Source of the DNA: Varanus komodoensis
Taxonomy: Eukaryota > Chordata > Lepidosauria > Squamata > Varanidae
NCBI RefSeq assembly: GCF_004798865.1
Contig: NW_025335568.1
Span: 1,011,178 to 1,075,177 of the forward strand
Direction of reading: 5' to 3'
Length of the DNA: 64,000 bases
The position numbers and the translations under genes are program-made. The notes under the pieces are model-generated. The model was not told the DNA's origin, did not search any database, and saw nothing but the letters and a program-made list of their open reading frames with translations. Each line of letters begins with the position of its first letter. Positions within the stretch are counted from its first letter, which is position 1. Positions 1 through 11,960 of this stretch are shown one piece after another.

Positions 1-1756
1 ATGGCTCCCTGCGGATCAGCTCAGCCCCGTGGCCTCGCTCCGTGCCCCTTTCCCCCCCTTGCGTCGCACGCCCGCGCCGGGCCCGGCACAGCGCTGCGCC
101 TGTTCATGCTCGGCCAGCATCCCTCCTTTCTGTGAACTGAGCGGGTCCAGGCTGCAGTTCCTGGAGCGGCGCACTGTTTTTGACTGCGGGGAGACGCGCA
201 TTGTCCGCCTGAGCACCAAGAGAACCCGGGAGGCAACTGAACCCCGAAAAGCGGTAGCAGGAGCACTCAGTCCCCCGACAGCACACCATTATTTGTCGAA
301 CGGGTTGATAATCTGGAAACCAGGCCCGAGAGCCTGAATGTTCATTCTGGCTGGCATGGCGACCTGCTGGCTTCATTGCTGCCGTCTTCCGGCTGTGCCT
401 GGTGCTTGCTGCCGCGCACTCCAGCCTCTCCAAGGATTTTTACAAATGGGAGCTTAATATTTTTGCACCATTTTTATGCCATGTGTCCTGTGTCTCCAGA
501 GCATCCCCCACTGCTTGAATGTCTGAGTTTCAGGTACTTTTCCTGCACAGAAATACTTCACAGGAGAGTAGGATCCCGTGCGTCAGCCGTGCTTCTTAGA
601 AGTGTCATTACCTGTTTAGAAACGAGGAAGGTAAACAGCACGCCCAGAGGTGTACGGAGAGCCAGACTCATTTTCTACTAATGCCTTTTACAGTGATGTG
701 TTTACTTTGGAGCTGAGTCACTCGGATGCCTCAGTCCTGCACAGGCTGACCTCCCTTCAGTCCCTCTGTCCTTCCACCCGCCCTCATGATCACCGCTCAA
801 CTTGTAAATCTGCTTCATTCCAAGTAGATAAGCTTGCGCACGGAACATGAACTGTTGTTGGTAACTTGCAGGAGGTTGGTGGGAGGGGGTGCAGTTAATC
901 CAGGGTAATGACTTAAACAAGCGTTTTGCTTCTGGGTCAGACCAGTGGGATTTGTGGAGGCAGCGGCCTGCTTCCAAGAGCACAGAAATGAGAGCAGCCA
1001 GGCCGTCCAGGGGTCAGGATGAAATCGCAGAAGGCCTCAGTCCGGGTCCCTGCTTCAGTTTCAGATGTATCGTTAATCTGCAGCAAACAGCCGTAAATCC
1101 CGCCCTCCCCTCGCTGCCAGAGGCAGTGCTCTCGAGGCAGCAGGCCCGGACAGATGCGCTATCTGGCCGGCACACCTCGCGCGGCCTGTGCGGCTCCAGC
1201 TGCAGCTATCCAGGGCGCTGGCCCGGCGCTGCAGTGTATGCAGCCAGGCGTGACTGGTGAGATCGGAGCCCCGATTCGGCTCGGCACTTGCGGATTGCTT
1301 CCAGCAGGTTCTCAGCAGGCTCGGCACGATTTCCACCTCTGGCAGGCGATGTCTTTGCAGCCAGCTTCTCATAAAAGCCCTCGCGGGTGGAGTTGGCTTG
1401 CTGGGCCCTTGCAGGGAGGCTGTCCAGCCTGGCCAGGGCCACCTGCGCGCAAGTTCGTGAGGGTGGGCGGGTGGAGCCGTGGCAAGACAGGCTGTCGCTC
1501 TCGCATCTCTTCAGCCCGAGGTCAGGAGTGACTGGAGGTGCAAGCACACCATTGGTGTGGTCATCAGATGACCCTCCGGAGAACCCCTGGTGACCGGGGT
1601 CGCCTTCCGGATGGGAAGGCCTGGAAAGGCCTTGCAATCTATCGGAAGGAAACCTACAGCATTTTTTATCACCCAGTGAAAACAAATGGGAGTCTGAAGA
1701 AAATTCAAAAACCTGGTCCGAAGCTGGATCAGACCAAACGGAGCGGCCAACCGGCT

Positions 1757-1777
1757 GCCTGTGGAAAATCCACAGGC
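1757..1777. repeat. Short perfect hairpin (9-bp arms, AAA loop)
   Basis: GCCTGTGGA at 1757-1765 is followed by AAA and its exact reverse complement at 1769-1777. It lies in the EXOC6B intron. No mobile element or RNA gene is recognisable around it, and it may be chance. Confidence 0.6.
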
Positions 1778-3899
1778 GGCACTGGAGTGCCATCTCCCCG
1801 CCCCATGTTCCCCGCACCTGGTAGCGGCAGGCACATTGCCTCTGGCACTGGAGGTGGCCGGAGCCATTGGCCTCTTCCTCCACAAATTTGCCTGCGTCGT
1901 GCAGGAGCGCCTCCCGCGGCTGAGCTCTGCGCTGCATGGCGACAGGCTTCCTATCGCCTCCTGCCAGCTTCACGGGACGGCACCCCGTGATGGTCTCGCT
2001 CGTCCCGGAGGAAGACCCACGTACGTCCCTCTCTGGAGCCTGAGAGATGCGTTACCGTCTGGCTAGGATGCCGTAATCCGGAAAGCGTTCCGTGGTGGGG
2101 AAACGTTTCCGGAAGCTTTGAGCCTTTGTCCTGGGAAGGTCCGGACTGCGGCAGGGGCAGTTCTCCTCTCTCCTCTGGTTCCGCCAGTGCTGAGGAGCTG
2201 CGGTCTGGGGGGTCTCGCCCGCACCGGCTTCCAGGTGCTGATCCTCCTGGCGCTCCGGGCAGTCAGCCTGCAGGTGCACCTCTTCTTCTGCGCTCTGCTT
2301 CTCCCTGCCACGCTTGGCCGTGGGCTCTGATGCCTGGGCGAGCCGCGGAAGGGCACCCATGACTGGCAAGGCCTCTGCTGTGGCCGAGGGGCCAGCCCTC
2401 CCCCCACACCAACCATGGGCTTCCGTGGGAAGATCCAAGGGGGGTCGGGAGGGTGCTGCTCAGCCGTGGGGGAGCTTGGGTGGCTGCAGCTCATAGAAAC
2501 CAAGGCAGGTGAGTGCCGCAATGCGAGCTGGGGCAGAGGCAGCCGGCTGGCATTGCACCCGTGCCCTGCTCCACTGAGCACCTTGCCCCGCCCCCCCCCC
2601 CCCCCAGCAAACAGGAGCGGATCCAAAGGGACCAGGCATTCGAGTGGCTGAGGCACCGAGCCCTGTTTCCTGGAGAGATTCCCTGTACAGAGGAGGGAGA
2701 AGTCCCTCCCCACAAAAATGTAAAAATGGCACTACGAGCAAGAGGGCAGTTTCCAGTTAGGAACAGGAGAACCCAGGATGGAGGTGCTCCCAACTTCCCG
2801 GATTTCACTTCAAAGTTTGGTTGATCTTTGCGATCTGTTTCCTCACGTCATTGGAGTGGAGAATGCGCACCCTTTCAGAAGCGCACTTTCCCCCCATTGC
2901 CTAAAGGAGGACATGCTGCGTTCTGACCGAAGCGCACCCTGTACATGGCGCATTTTGCAGCTGTGACATTTTCGGGTGCATGTGCTTCTCTGTGCATTTG
3001 CAACCAAGGCATTTTCAAGCGCTTTGTGGACCGAGCTGATGCCTCGTGCATCCCCAGTCCTGAACGGGCTCCTGTTTGGCTTGCCGACAAAGCGCCCCCC
3101 ATGTCCCTTTCTGGCAGCTGAGCTGGGCAGGCCCTGTCCTATGCTGGCAGGGCTGGGGCTGCCCGGCGCGACTCCCAAGCGGCGCTTCCCATGGCTGAAT
3201 GTGGGTTCGCGTTGGGGAAGGCTCTCTGGGACGAGGCAGGTGTGCGGTTGGCCTGCAGGTTCCTCCAGCAAAAGGCTTTTCATCCACGGAAGCCCATGCT
3301 TGGGATGCATGACGGGGCGGGAGAACTAGAAGCGTGGCAGCAGCGATCCTGCCTTTGGGCTGCTGCCATTGCTGTTGAAACGATCCACACGGCCACCTCT
3401 GACTGGGCTTGTTGGCGTCTGGGAGGTGCAGCCGGGGGGGGGGGTGAGACGTTCTCCCTGCCGTTGCGTCTTCGCAGCCCTCGTCCGCTGCTTCCCTTCC
3501 TAGCTGAGTTCTGTCACTAGCAGTGAATGTGGGAGGCGGCTGTTGCTCCCCGGCGAATCCTTGGCTCCGAGAATGGCTCCAGGGGGCCCCACCGAGCACA
3601 AGAGCTGCGCTGAAGTGCCTCTTGCAGGGCCTTGCCCAGGGGGCCCCTCACCCCAGGTGCCTCGCGCCCCACACGGCCCTGCTCCGCCGCCTCACGGGGG
3701 AACCTGGTGGCCCTGTGCCCCGGCCTGCCGCTCGCCGGGCCCGGGCAGTTTCCTCGGGGCTCCCGTGAGTGGCTCTGCCCCCCAGGCGCCTCCGGGCCGC
3801 GCAAGCAGCGCCAGAGCACCCTGTCCCCGAGCCGCTGGCTAGCCGCGCAGGCAGCGCTCTGCCGGGCGACGTGACCACGCTGGGGAGCGAGAGCGAGCA

Positions 3900-3916
3900 A
3901 GTTCAGGGCAAGGTGA
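3900..3916 (+). promoter_or_regulatory. Candidate DR5 retinoic acid response element
   Basis: Two half-sites of the RGKTSA type, AGTTCA (3900-3905) and AGGTGA (3911-3916), are directly repeated with a 5-base spacer. This is the classical spacing for RAR/RXR heterodimers. It lies in the EXOC6B intron, about 47 kb upstream of CYP26B1, a gene known to respond to retinoic acid. By simple base-frequency reasoning about half such a site is expected by chance in a window this size, so the call rests on context. Confidence 0.3.
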
Positions 3917-6849
3917 AGCCCTGCCGGGATGCTCCAAAAGTTCTCCGGGAGGTGACGTGACGTGGCCGCCAGCCGCGCTCGCAGACAGGATGGGGTGAGG
4001 GAGAGGTCGCGCTTCCGGCCGCCCCACCCTGCCCGGCGAACAAAGGGCCGGCCCGGAGCGGGGAGGACTTGGCCGCTGCGAGGCAGGCGCGGCACCCACG
4101 GCTGCCGGCGGGCCTGGCGCGGGGCCAGCGGGCTCACCTGTGCCGCCCGGGCTGACTCAGCCGGGCCACCCCGCCCGCCCACGCCCGGCGCGGGGGTGCC
4201 GGCGAGGCCTGTGCCGAGGCCGGCCGGGCGGGTGGAGCCGGCCGGCCGGGTGGGGGCCCACAGCACGGGGCCGGGTGAGTGCTCCCGTGGCCCTGCCGGC
4301 CGGGGGCCTGTCTGTGCCGGGGGACTGGCCCTCCACGGCTCCGCGTCAGGCCCCGGGCCAGGCCGGGCGCAGCGCCCAGCAGGGGCGGGGGGGAGGCGGC
4401 TGGGGCGGCCACGGCCCTCTGCCCGGGTGCCTCTGGCGGCGAGGGCTTTCCCGCGTTCCGCTCTGCGGCAGGGGTGGGCTCCCGCGTGCCACCGGCGGAC
4501 GTCCGTGGGAACGTGCGGAGGAGCGCTGCCCGCCTTCCCTGGCCGTGGGTGCTCGGGGGCCCCGGCCCTTCCGCCCCCTCGCCCTGCGCTGGTTCCGCTG
4601 GCGCTGCCGCCCGGGCCCACGGGAGGCCACAGCCGAGCGGGCCTCCCCCCGACTCCAGCCACGGCCCGCTGGCGGCAGGCCCTGAGGGGCAGGGACGGGC
4701 AGCCGGCCGGAAGGGCCCAGCTCCTCAGGCTGGGGAGCCGATGTGCGGTGTCGGTGTGGAGGCAGGGAGAAAGCCCCTCCTCCAGTTGCTTCCCTGCAGC
4801 TGGCGCCTCGGAGCCCTCAGCGCTTCCCCCAGCGTTGCGCCTTCCCACGAGGCCGGCCTCCTCCTCTGGCGGAGGCAGCAGTCGCCCAAGCCGCTGCGAT
4901 GGGCACCTTCGCCCACGGCTGGGGTGGAGGCTCCTGCTCAGCAGGGCCGGGCAGCGCCCGTGGCCTTCTTGGTCTCCTGTAAGAGCCAGGGGGCCGCCCC
5001 TTGGCTGAGCCGGATCGCTTCCCACCCCGCGTCCGGGACTGCCTCCTCGGAGTGGCAGAGGGGTTGTGCCGTCGCGCTCGGGCCCAGCCGCTCGGCTGCC
5101 CGATCGGGCGCTGGACTGGCAGCGAGGCCTTCGGCCTGGGCCTGCTCTGGGCCCCCTCTCGGGCCCTCTGGAGTCGCTCACGGGCTCCTGCTGCCGAGCC
5201 CCTTTCTCCCTGGAGGTGCTTCCAATCGCCCCAGCAGCCTCTGCATGCAGGGCTCGCTCCTCTTCCCAGAGGCACGTGCTCTTTGGAGAGGCGGCCCCCG
5301 GACCTCTTGCAGCACCGCGGCGCGTCCACAGTCGGCCTGGTGAAGCACGCTGGTTGCGTGGCAGATGCCTGCCGGCCTCCCGCGGGGCGAGGGGCTCTGC
5401 CGGCCCGTGCGTCCGCAGGCAGGGAGCAGGGGAGAGCGTCCGCCTGCGTAAGTGGCATTTTGACACAACGGCGTCAAGATGAGGACCATCAGGAGAGGCT
5501 CTCGGGTTGCCTTCTCACCATAACGCTTCGGAGTTACTGGAAACGGCGCGGCAGTCCTGGGAATAAATTATGAGCATTTGCAGATGGAAAAAATGAAAGA
5601 GCTTTATCCACGGCGAGTGCAGATGTGAAGGTTTCTGGAATCTGTCCACTGGAAACCTAATTTAATAAAGACAGAAGCCTCACCCCCGGCCCAGGCGTGT
5701 GTCCAACAATAATGCAGACGGGGGTGGCGGGCTGTGGCTGGACAGAGGGGGCTCTGCTCCGACACGCAGCCTCCTGCCAGGGCGCCCTGGGCCTTCCGCG
5801 GGCGGCTTGAGGGCATAACCAGATGTCCCCGCGAAGCAGCGGGCCGCGCACGGCCAGGTGCCCCGTGCCACTCCCGCAGCCCCGCCTGGCTGGCGAGGGA
5901 GCCCAGGCAGCTCCGCCGGCTTGCCCCTCCTTGCCGCGGGCCCCCTCTTGGCAGCCCCTCTGGGCGGGCGCGGCAGCAGGTGGGGCCACTTCAGCTCCTG
6001 CCCCTGCCGGACACGCCGTGGGGCGAGCCCCCCCCCCCCCCCTCCTCCTCTCGCACCTCGGGACCACCCTGCCACCGCGGGCGGCGCAGAAGGGGGACCG
6101 GCTTGCGCAGGCCGGTCAGGCTCCTGGCGAGCGCTCTGCCCTCGGCCTCCCTGCGCGTCGGAGGCAGGAGCCAAATGCTGTGGCGCAAGCCCCGCCTGGC
6201 CAGCCTTCCCGCACGTCCGGCGCGGCACCCGCGGCTGCCCCACGTGGCACAGGAGAGGGGCGTGCCGTGCGTGGTGCGCGTCCCACGAACGCGGAGTGTG
6301 CTCACCAGGACGCCCGGGTCCAGGGCCCCACAAGGCGGGTGGGAGTCTGGGGGGCCACGCCTGGGGGTCCGATGGGCCGCCCGAGTGGGCCGCCCACACC
6401 TCCCTGGCTGCGGGGCTTCCGGTGGAGGCCTATTCAGATATTCAGCACTTCCAAACTGAACTGGGGCCAAAATGGATTCCGAGGGGAAAGGGTTGCGGTG
6501 AGCCTGAAGGTGCCCGAGCGCACGCACATGCATGCGTGTGGTGTGCTGGGAACAGCACTGGCCTCAGAGGGACCTTCATGACTCAGAGGTCAGTCGGGAG
6601 GCGCTCTGGCCTCCGACGTCCACATCCCTAGCAAGCATAGCTCAGGGAGGAGGATCCCGGGAGTCGGCATAAGCTTCTCGAGGGCTGCCCGCGCCTGCTG
6701 CAGGTCGTTTGGGACAGCGCCGCGCGTGGGGGGGGGGTGCGGGCAGGCATCCGCTGGGCTGTGGTGGCAGCTTGCGCTGCAGTTGGACGCAACAGCACCA
6801 GCGGCCCGCCTGGTGTGGACGAGCGAGCCCCACGAGGGCCGCTCCTCCT

Positions 6850-7150
6850 TCCTCCTGGCCCCTTCCTTCTCCAGGATTTTACTAGCTCTGGCGTCTTCCG
6901 TTGCCTGGACAGTTCTGAATTGCCTTTAATTACTCTGTTCTGTTCTGGGGGTTGCTAATTACTGGGTACTGCTTTGCAGCCAGAACCAAATGCTTACTGG
7001 TTTTTATGAATGCCGTTTAGTCTCTCTCTCTCACACACACACACATGCAAACACTCACCGTTTGGACAGATGGTTTCACCTGAAAAAGGAAAGCCGTAAT
7101 TAAAGCCGGCTCAATAGGGAGCAGGAGCCAATTAATTAAGGGCAGCAGAG
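6850..7150. promoter_or_regulatory. Candidate enhancer: cluster of four TAATTA homeodomain sites
   Basis: TAATTA occurs at 6927-6932, 6956-6961, 7097-7102 and, within TTAATTAA, at 7132-7139. Four such sites in about 215 bases are unexpected in DNA this GC-rich. The island sits in the EXOC6B intron. TAATTA is the core bound by many homeodomain factors (LIM, PRX, DLX and similar classes), several of which act where CYP26B1 is expressed, such as limb and face. The regulatory role is inferred. Confidence 0.35.
7021..7046. repeat. (CT)n(CA)n microsatellite
   Basis: A short CT dinucleotide tract runs directly into a CA tract. It lies inside the AT-rich homeodomain-site island. Confidence 0.9.
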
Positions 7151-7854
7151 CGGTACCTGGGCCACCATGGCAGGGAAGGATCTAATTCTCTCCCTAAAAC
7201 GGGGCAGGGCCAGAGGGAAGCCGCCAGTGAGGCCGATGCGGCGCAGTCGCAGAAGGGCCAACTCTTGCTCTGGGAGCCGGGGCTTTGGACGCCGCTGCCG
7301 GAACCGCCGGTCCCGGCCCCGGGTCTGCTCAAGGCTTGCCCGGGCAGCCTGAAGGGCCGCCTTGGCTGGGCCGACAGGCAAGCACCCCCTGCCTTCGCTG
7401 GGAGCAGGCCCGCTGTTCGGCAGCGAGGGGCAGGGCCCCCCACACGGGGCCTCCTGGCTCCCCTTCCCAGGCCACGCGCGCTCTGCTCGTGCCCTTGCCG
7501 GCGCTCTGCGGGTGGCTCTCAGCGGCGGGGTGGGCCTGCCCGCGGTGGGTGCTGTGTGGGGAGGGGGCCTGGGTGCTCGCCTTTCCTCCCCACGGCCTCG
7601 GGGTCTCCCTTTCCGGCTCGGGGCTGTTTCTGCGGGCCGTCTGGAAGCTTGAGCTCGCTAGGGCCTCCCTCCCCTTTCCCCACCTCTGGTCTACCCCGTT
7701 CCCCCAGGGAGGGTGCGCCCCCCGGCCCCCGCTTGTCTCCCTGACGCGCACCAGGCCCCTGGTCGCCAGCCGTCCAGCACGTCTCTCGGCCGGCGTGTGT
7801 GACACGCCGCGCCGGCCGTTCCCCTCTCGGGTGTGCGGGCTGCCAAGGATGATT

Positions 7855-8065
7855 TATGGAGCTGCGCAGTCGACTCTTTAGTTTGAAGAATTAATGGTAT
7901 TTGCATATTTTGATGTTGGAATCTGCCCCAGAAGGCAGCAGTAGAATTTGCGGCGCAGCAGGTTTGTGCTCTGGGGACGGTCCTGGGAAAGAGTCGTCCC
8001 TCCACCTGATTTAGCTGCGGAGGCGAAAAGTTTAAACAGTAAAACCAATAAAAGCACATTTATGT
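7855..8065. promoter_or_regulatory. Candidate conserved non-coding element with POU octamer
   Basis: This AT-richer island in the EXOC6B intron holds ATTTGCAT (7899-7906), the reverse complement of the POU octamer, shortly after a TTAAT homeodomain-like core at 7891. A second AT-rich patch with CCAATAAAA-type sequence lies near 8045. It codes for nothing recognisable and contains no repeat I know. It looks like an enhancer; conservation was not tested. Confidence 0.3.
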
Positions 8066-8525
8066 GACAGATAAATCGTCCTGCATTGTCAGAGCTCCCA
8101 GGGAAAGCGCTTCCCACCCTCTGGTTGCCTTGCGGAGGCAGCCCTGTGCGAGGGAGGGGCCCGAGCGGGCCTGGGGGGCCTCCAGCCCGGCCGCGTGTCC
8201 ACAAGATTGATCGGGCTAAGCGGCTGTAAAACACACAGGCCATCCGTCACTGTCCGTGCCCCGGCTCTGGCGTGCCGCGTGCTGGAAGGAGCGAGGCTGT
8301 GCTCCGGGGGCGCGCGAACCTGGGGATGCTGGAGCGATCGAAGGACAGATCGGACCCCGCGCCTCGTGGTGGGGGCGGGCGTGGGCTGAGCAGTCAGACC
8401 GTGGGGCCCAGGGCTGCTGCTTTCGGGGTGCTGAGCCCTCGTTTCTTGCCAAGTTCACACCCTACTCGTGACTGGGAGCGGATTGGGAATGGGGAGGCCT
8501 GGAGCACATTTTGCTTGCTCTCTGT

Positions 8526-8575
8526 CTGTCCCCCTCCCTCCCTCTCTCCCTCTCTCCCTCTCTCACACACACATG
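8526..8575. repeat. Pyrimidine-rich low-complexity tract (CCCT/CT then CA)
   Basis: Repeated CCCT and CTCT units end in a short CA tract and a G run. It is a simple-sequence repeat in the EXOC6B intron. Confidence 0.85.
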
Positions 8576-9567
8576 GGGGGGGGGCTCTGCTCAAGTCCCC
8601 CACCTCTGTCAAAGGAGCCAGAGGCCCCACACAGCCAGCTTCCTCCTGAGGGGTTGCCCCTTGGCAGCAGCAGGCCTGGCTCTTCCCTTGAACCTGCACA
8701 GTTCTGGAAGCCGTTGGACTGCCCCCCTCCCCTCCGCTACCGGCCCAGGGGGGAGGCATTTGCCAGAGAGGCGCAGGGCCCGGGTGTGCGGGGTCTGTTG
8801 CAAGGCATCGCGGTCAAGTGTGGGAACGTGCGCCAGCTTGAGCGGGCGCTGCTCCTCTCGGCCTCCTGGCCTTGGCCTCCTGCAAGTCCTCCGTGGCACC
8901 AACTTCGTGTTCCCCAGCCGGACCGCCAGCTGCAGCGTCGCCCCTTTCTTCGGCATGGAGCCGGTTTCTCTCCCAGGACTGGGCCACTGTTGGGCAGAAC
9001 AAGGGCGGTCCAAGTCCAGCCTGCGTGCTTCTCGAGGAGCCTCTGCCCCCCCCCCCCGGCTTGCACCTGCCCCCTTGGTCTTCCCCCCCTCAGCTGCCAG
9101 GCTGAGCAGTGCAAGAGGAGGCTCGCACGGGGTCTGCTCAGGCCCCTTGGGAGGCCCAGTGGGCCGCTGTCCTCTCGTTCTCGTACGACCCTGGGCCCCC
9201 TCTGTGGTGCTCCTCAGCCGCAAAGCACTTTGACACAGAAACGCAACAGAAGCCGCTCGGGGCCCGTCGCCGTAGACGGCCCTGCCCTTCCCCAGGCCTG
9301 AGGAGGGGATCCCAGCTGCCTTGCTGTTTCCCTTCCCCGTGGCCCTGGGGGGCGGGGGCTGCTGGCACCCCCTTTGCAGATAAAGCGCCAGGGTGGGCTG
9401 TGGAATTGTCCCGGGCCAGCCAAGCCCCCCCCCCCCCCCGTGGCAGAGCTGGGCCTTTCTCTGGGCCCAGGGCAGCTCCTTGGCCACCTGACACCCCAAC
9501 AGGCCCCTTCCAGGGGTCCGTGACCCTGACCTGCTGCGTGCTTTTCCTCCCCGCTTCTCTGTCGCAG

Positions 9568-9680
9568 CTCTTAGACTTGTTTCTCCAATGGGACTGGTCG
9601 ACGTACCTGGCCGACTACGGACAACCGACCTGCAAGTATCTCCGCGTGAACCCGACCACAGCGCTGATCCTGCTGGAAAA
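9568..9680 (+). CDS. EXOC6B: EXOC6B penultimate common coding exon (Sec15 C-terminal domain)
   Basis: The exon starts in phase 0 after a pyrimidine tract and CAG. It encodes 37 residues beginning LLDLFLQWDWSTYLADYGQP, continuing through YLRVNP and TALILLE, plus the first two bases of a Lys codon. The donor is GTGAGT at 9681. This is the well-conserved Sec15/EXOC6 C-terminal helical domain, which in the family binds Rab GTPases such as Rab11. EXOC6B is one of eight exocyst subunits that tether secretory vesicles to the plasma membrane. I assign EXOC6B rather than its paralogue EXOC6 because the downstream neighbour is CYP26B1. Reading straight on past the donor gives an immediate TGA, as expected for intron sequence. 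Confidence 0.95.
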
Positions 9681-11960
9681 GTGAGTGCGGACCACAGCAT
9701 TCCTCGGATGGCTTCCGGGTTCCTTGCTTGCTTTGACGTGCAGCGGCATTCCGTGCAACGCTGCGCTGCGCCCCGCTCTCTGGGCCGCTGGGGAGGGGGA
9801 GGGCAGGGCCGGCCCGCATGGTGCTGAGTTCCTGCGCGGCCCCCACCCGTGCCGTGCCTGGCTTGGCTGCGGCTGCTTAGCGCTCCGTTGTGCGTTGCGC
9901 CCTGTCTGTGCCACTTCCATCGTCCACGCGTCATCGCACGGCGAGCCACACCGGGCGTGGGGTGCATGCGAGGGGGTGGTGTCCGTGGGGCATTTGCATG
10001 GGGGGGCGCTCAGCCGCGGGCGAGGGGCTTCCACAGGCGGCCTGCTTGGGCCGCACGGCCTTTGATGCATGGCCCGCCCCAGGCGGCCCACCGTGACGGC
10101 ACGGGCCACGTCCCCAGCGTTCGGGGTGCGGTGTTGGCTGCTCTCTCCGTGCCTTCGGTGCGCTCCAGGAAAGGCCCTGCCAACACACTTGCGTTTCGCT
10201 CCCCCGCGGTTCGGCTGGGGGCTGCAGCCAGGGCAGCGTGCTTCGGCGGCCTGGGCAGGCGGGCTCGGCTCGTGCTCCGGACCCCCTTTCCTGCGGCCCA
10301 GGAGGAAGCCCTGCCCAGCCCTGCCCAGGCACCCGCTGCCCCTGCAGCCGTGCGTTGTGCTGCGGGCGGGGGACTCCTTGGCTCTTGTGCCCTGCTGGGA
10401 CATGCCGCAGCCTGGCCGTGGGGCAGCCGGGGTCCCGGGGGGGTGGCCGGGACGTGGGAAGCTGCCTTTCCCCAGCCGGATCTCGCCGGGCTCCTCCGGC
10501 CCCTGTCGCTGCCACTGCCTGGCGGCGAAGGCTGCTCCGGGTGCTGGCCGGGTTCTCTCCCAGCCCCGCGTGGAGATGCCTTTGGGATGGAGCCGGCGGG
10601 CCCCGGTTTGGACCCGTGGGGGCAGGCCGAGGGGGGAACGCAGAAGCCTGGAGGGCTTTTAGAGCCGGAAGAAGCCAAAGGGCCGTGCGGCCAGACGGCC
10701 GATGAAACGCCCTCCAAGAACGCTGCATGCGCCGTGCGCGGGAGATCCCCTCGCCTTGTGCTTAGGAAGCACGAGGCACAATCCGGTTTTCCCAGGGACT
10801 TGAGGAACAGCTGAGGGGGTCCCGGGACTAGCAGGGGGCGGGTCTTGCCCCGAAGGCTTGCCGGATGTGGTGAAGGGTGTGGAGGGGCTTGCTCCCTCCC
10901 CTCTCGCAGCTGAGGGCCATCCGAGCCCAGCAGTGGGAGGTTCGCTCTGGGGCGGAGTGGAGTGGCAGCTGCTGCCCCGAGAAGCGTGCGGAAGGGGCGT
11001 GGGTGGATCCGCAGGGAGAAGGGAGGGTCCGCACTGCTGGCCAGGCCCACCAGGAGGGGCTCCAGACTCGGCCGGCCTGGTGCTGGAGACGGGCGGCTCT
11101 GCGCGAGATGCCCCCGAGCAAGCGGGGGCTCCAGCTCCCTGCACCCCTTGCAGCACCTCCAGGCCGGGCCAGGGACGAATCCGGCCTGGAGCCCTGAGAG
11201 CCGCAGCAGCCACGCGGCCCGGAGGACCTTCCCGGCCCAGCGGGGGAATTCTCGCAGCTGGGCTCCCGCGTCTTTCGAGGACACCGGGGGGGGGGGGGGG
11301 GAGGCCGGCGCGGACCCGGAGCTGCCCCTGAGGAGGAGCAGATGCTGGCCACGTCTTGGCCCTCTGCCTCGTGCCTTCCTGGCCTAGGTGCTGGGCGGGG
11401 GGCAGAGGAGATACAGAGGCGGGACCCTGGTTGGGCGAGCTGCTCCGGCCCAGCCGGGGTCCGGGGCTCTTGCCTGCCTGCCTGCCTGTGCTTCTCCTGG
11501 AGGCCGGCAGCCACAGAGCTCAGCAGACCCGCTCCGGCCCCCAGCGGGGAACTGTGGGCCGGGCGAGCTGCAGCGTTGGCCCCGGGAAGGTCGCCAGCTG
11601 AGGGGGGCAGCCGGGCCCAGTCGGGCAGGGGGCGTCGCGTGCTTGCCCCCCCGCCCTCCGGCTTGGCGCAGCGGCCTGCTCGGTGCAAGCGTGGGCGGGG
11701 CGGGTGCAGGGCACAGGCAGGACCGTGCTGTCAGCCCCCCGGCCCCGGCCCTGGCCCTGGCCCGCTCTGCCCCAGGAGGCCCCTGCCCAGGGAGCCCTGG
11801 GCCGCCCTGGTGCGGCTGCCGCTGGGGCCCGCAGCCTGTCCGCCTCCGTTGGGAAGGCAGAGCGGTTTGCCGCGTCGGGTTGGATCGGCCTGGCAAGCCC
11901 GGCGGCCACACAAGCCACTGCTTAACTTGTTGTCTTTCCCTCCTCACTCCGTCCGCACAG
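9681..11960 (+). other. EXOC6B: EXOC6B intron between penultimate exon and microexon
   Basis: GC-rich intron starting GTGAGT and ending GCACAG. Its last 40 bases hold a branch-point-like CTTAAC (11921-11926), a TGC (11919-11921) and a pyrimidine-rich tract before the microexon. A CTCF-like sequence lies at 10828-10841. I saw no other exon or transposable element. Confidence 0.75.
10828..10841 (+). promoter_or_regulatory. CTCF-like motif in EXOC6B intron
   Basis: CTAGCAGGGGGCGG differs at one position (T for C at the second base) from the common CTCF core CCASNAGRKGGCRS. Occupancy is unknown. Confidence 0.3.

Larger units (their letters stand above)
1..9567 (+). other. EXOC6B: EXOC6B intron (3' part), upstream of the penultimate common exon
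   Basis: This stretch precedes the first recognisable EXOC6B exon and ends in a pyrimidine-rich tract and a CAG acceptor at 9565-9567. I found no segment that translates into Sec15-like protein, so I read it as one intron whose 5' end is outside the window. It is mostly GC-rich unique sequence with many spurious open frames. AT-richer islands at about 5460-5700, 6850-7150 and 7855-8065 stand out and may be regulatory. EXOC6B introns are very long in other vertebrates, which fits. Confidence 0.8.

Noticed and set aside
3517-5466. Open frame of about 649 codons on the minus strand in the EXOC6B intron
   Set aside because: Same compositional pattern, with equally long frames on the other strand; no recognisable motif.
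9682-9684. TGA immediately after the EXOC6B LLEK codons as a true stop
   Set aside because: It overlaps a GTGAGT donor, and the next exon restores the conserved MKDTSRKNN continuation.
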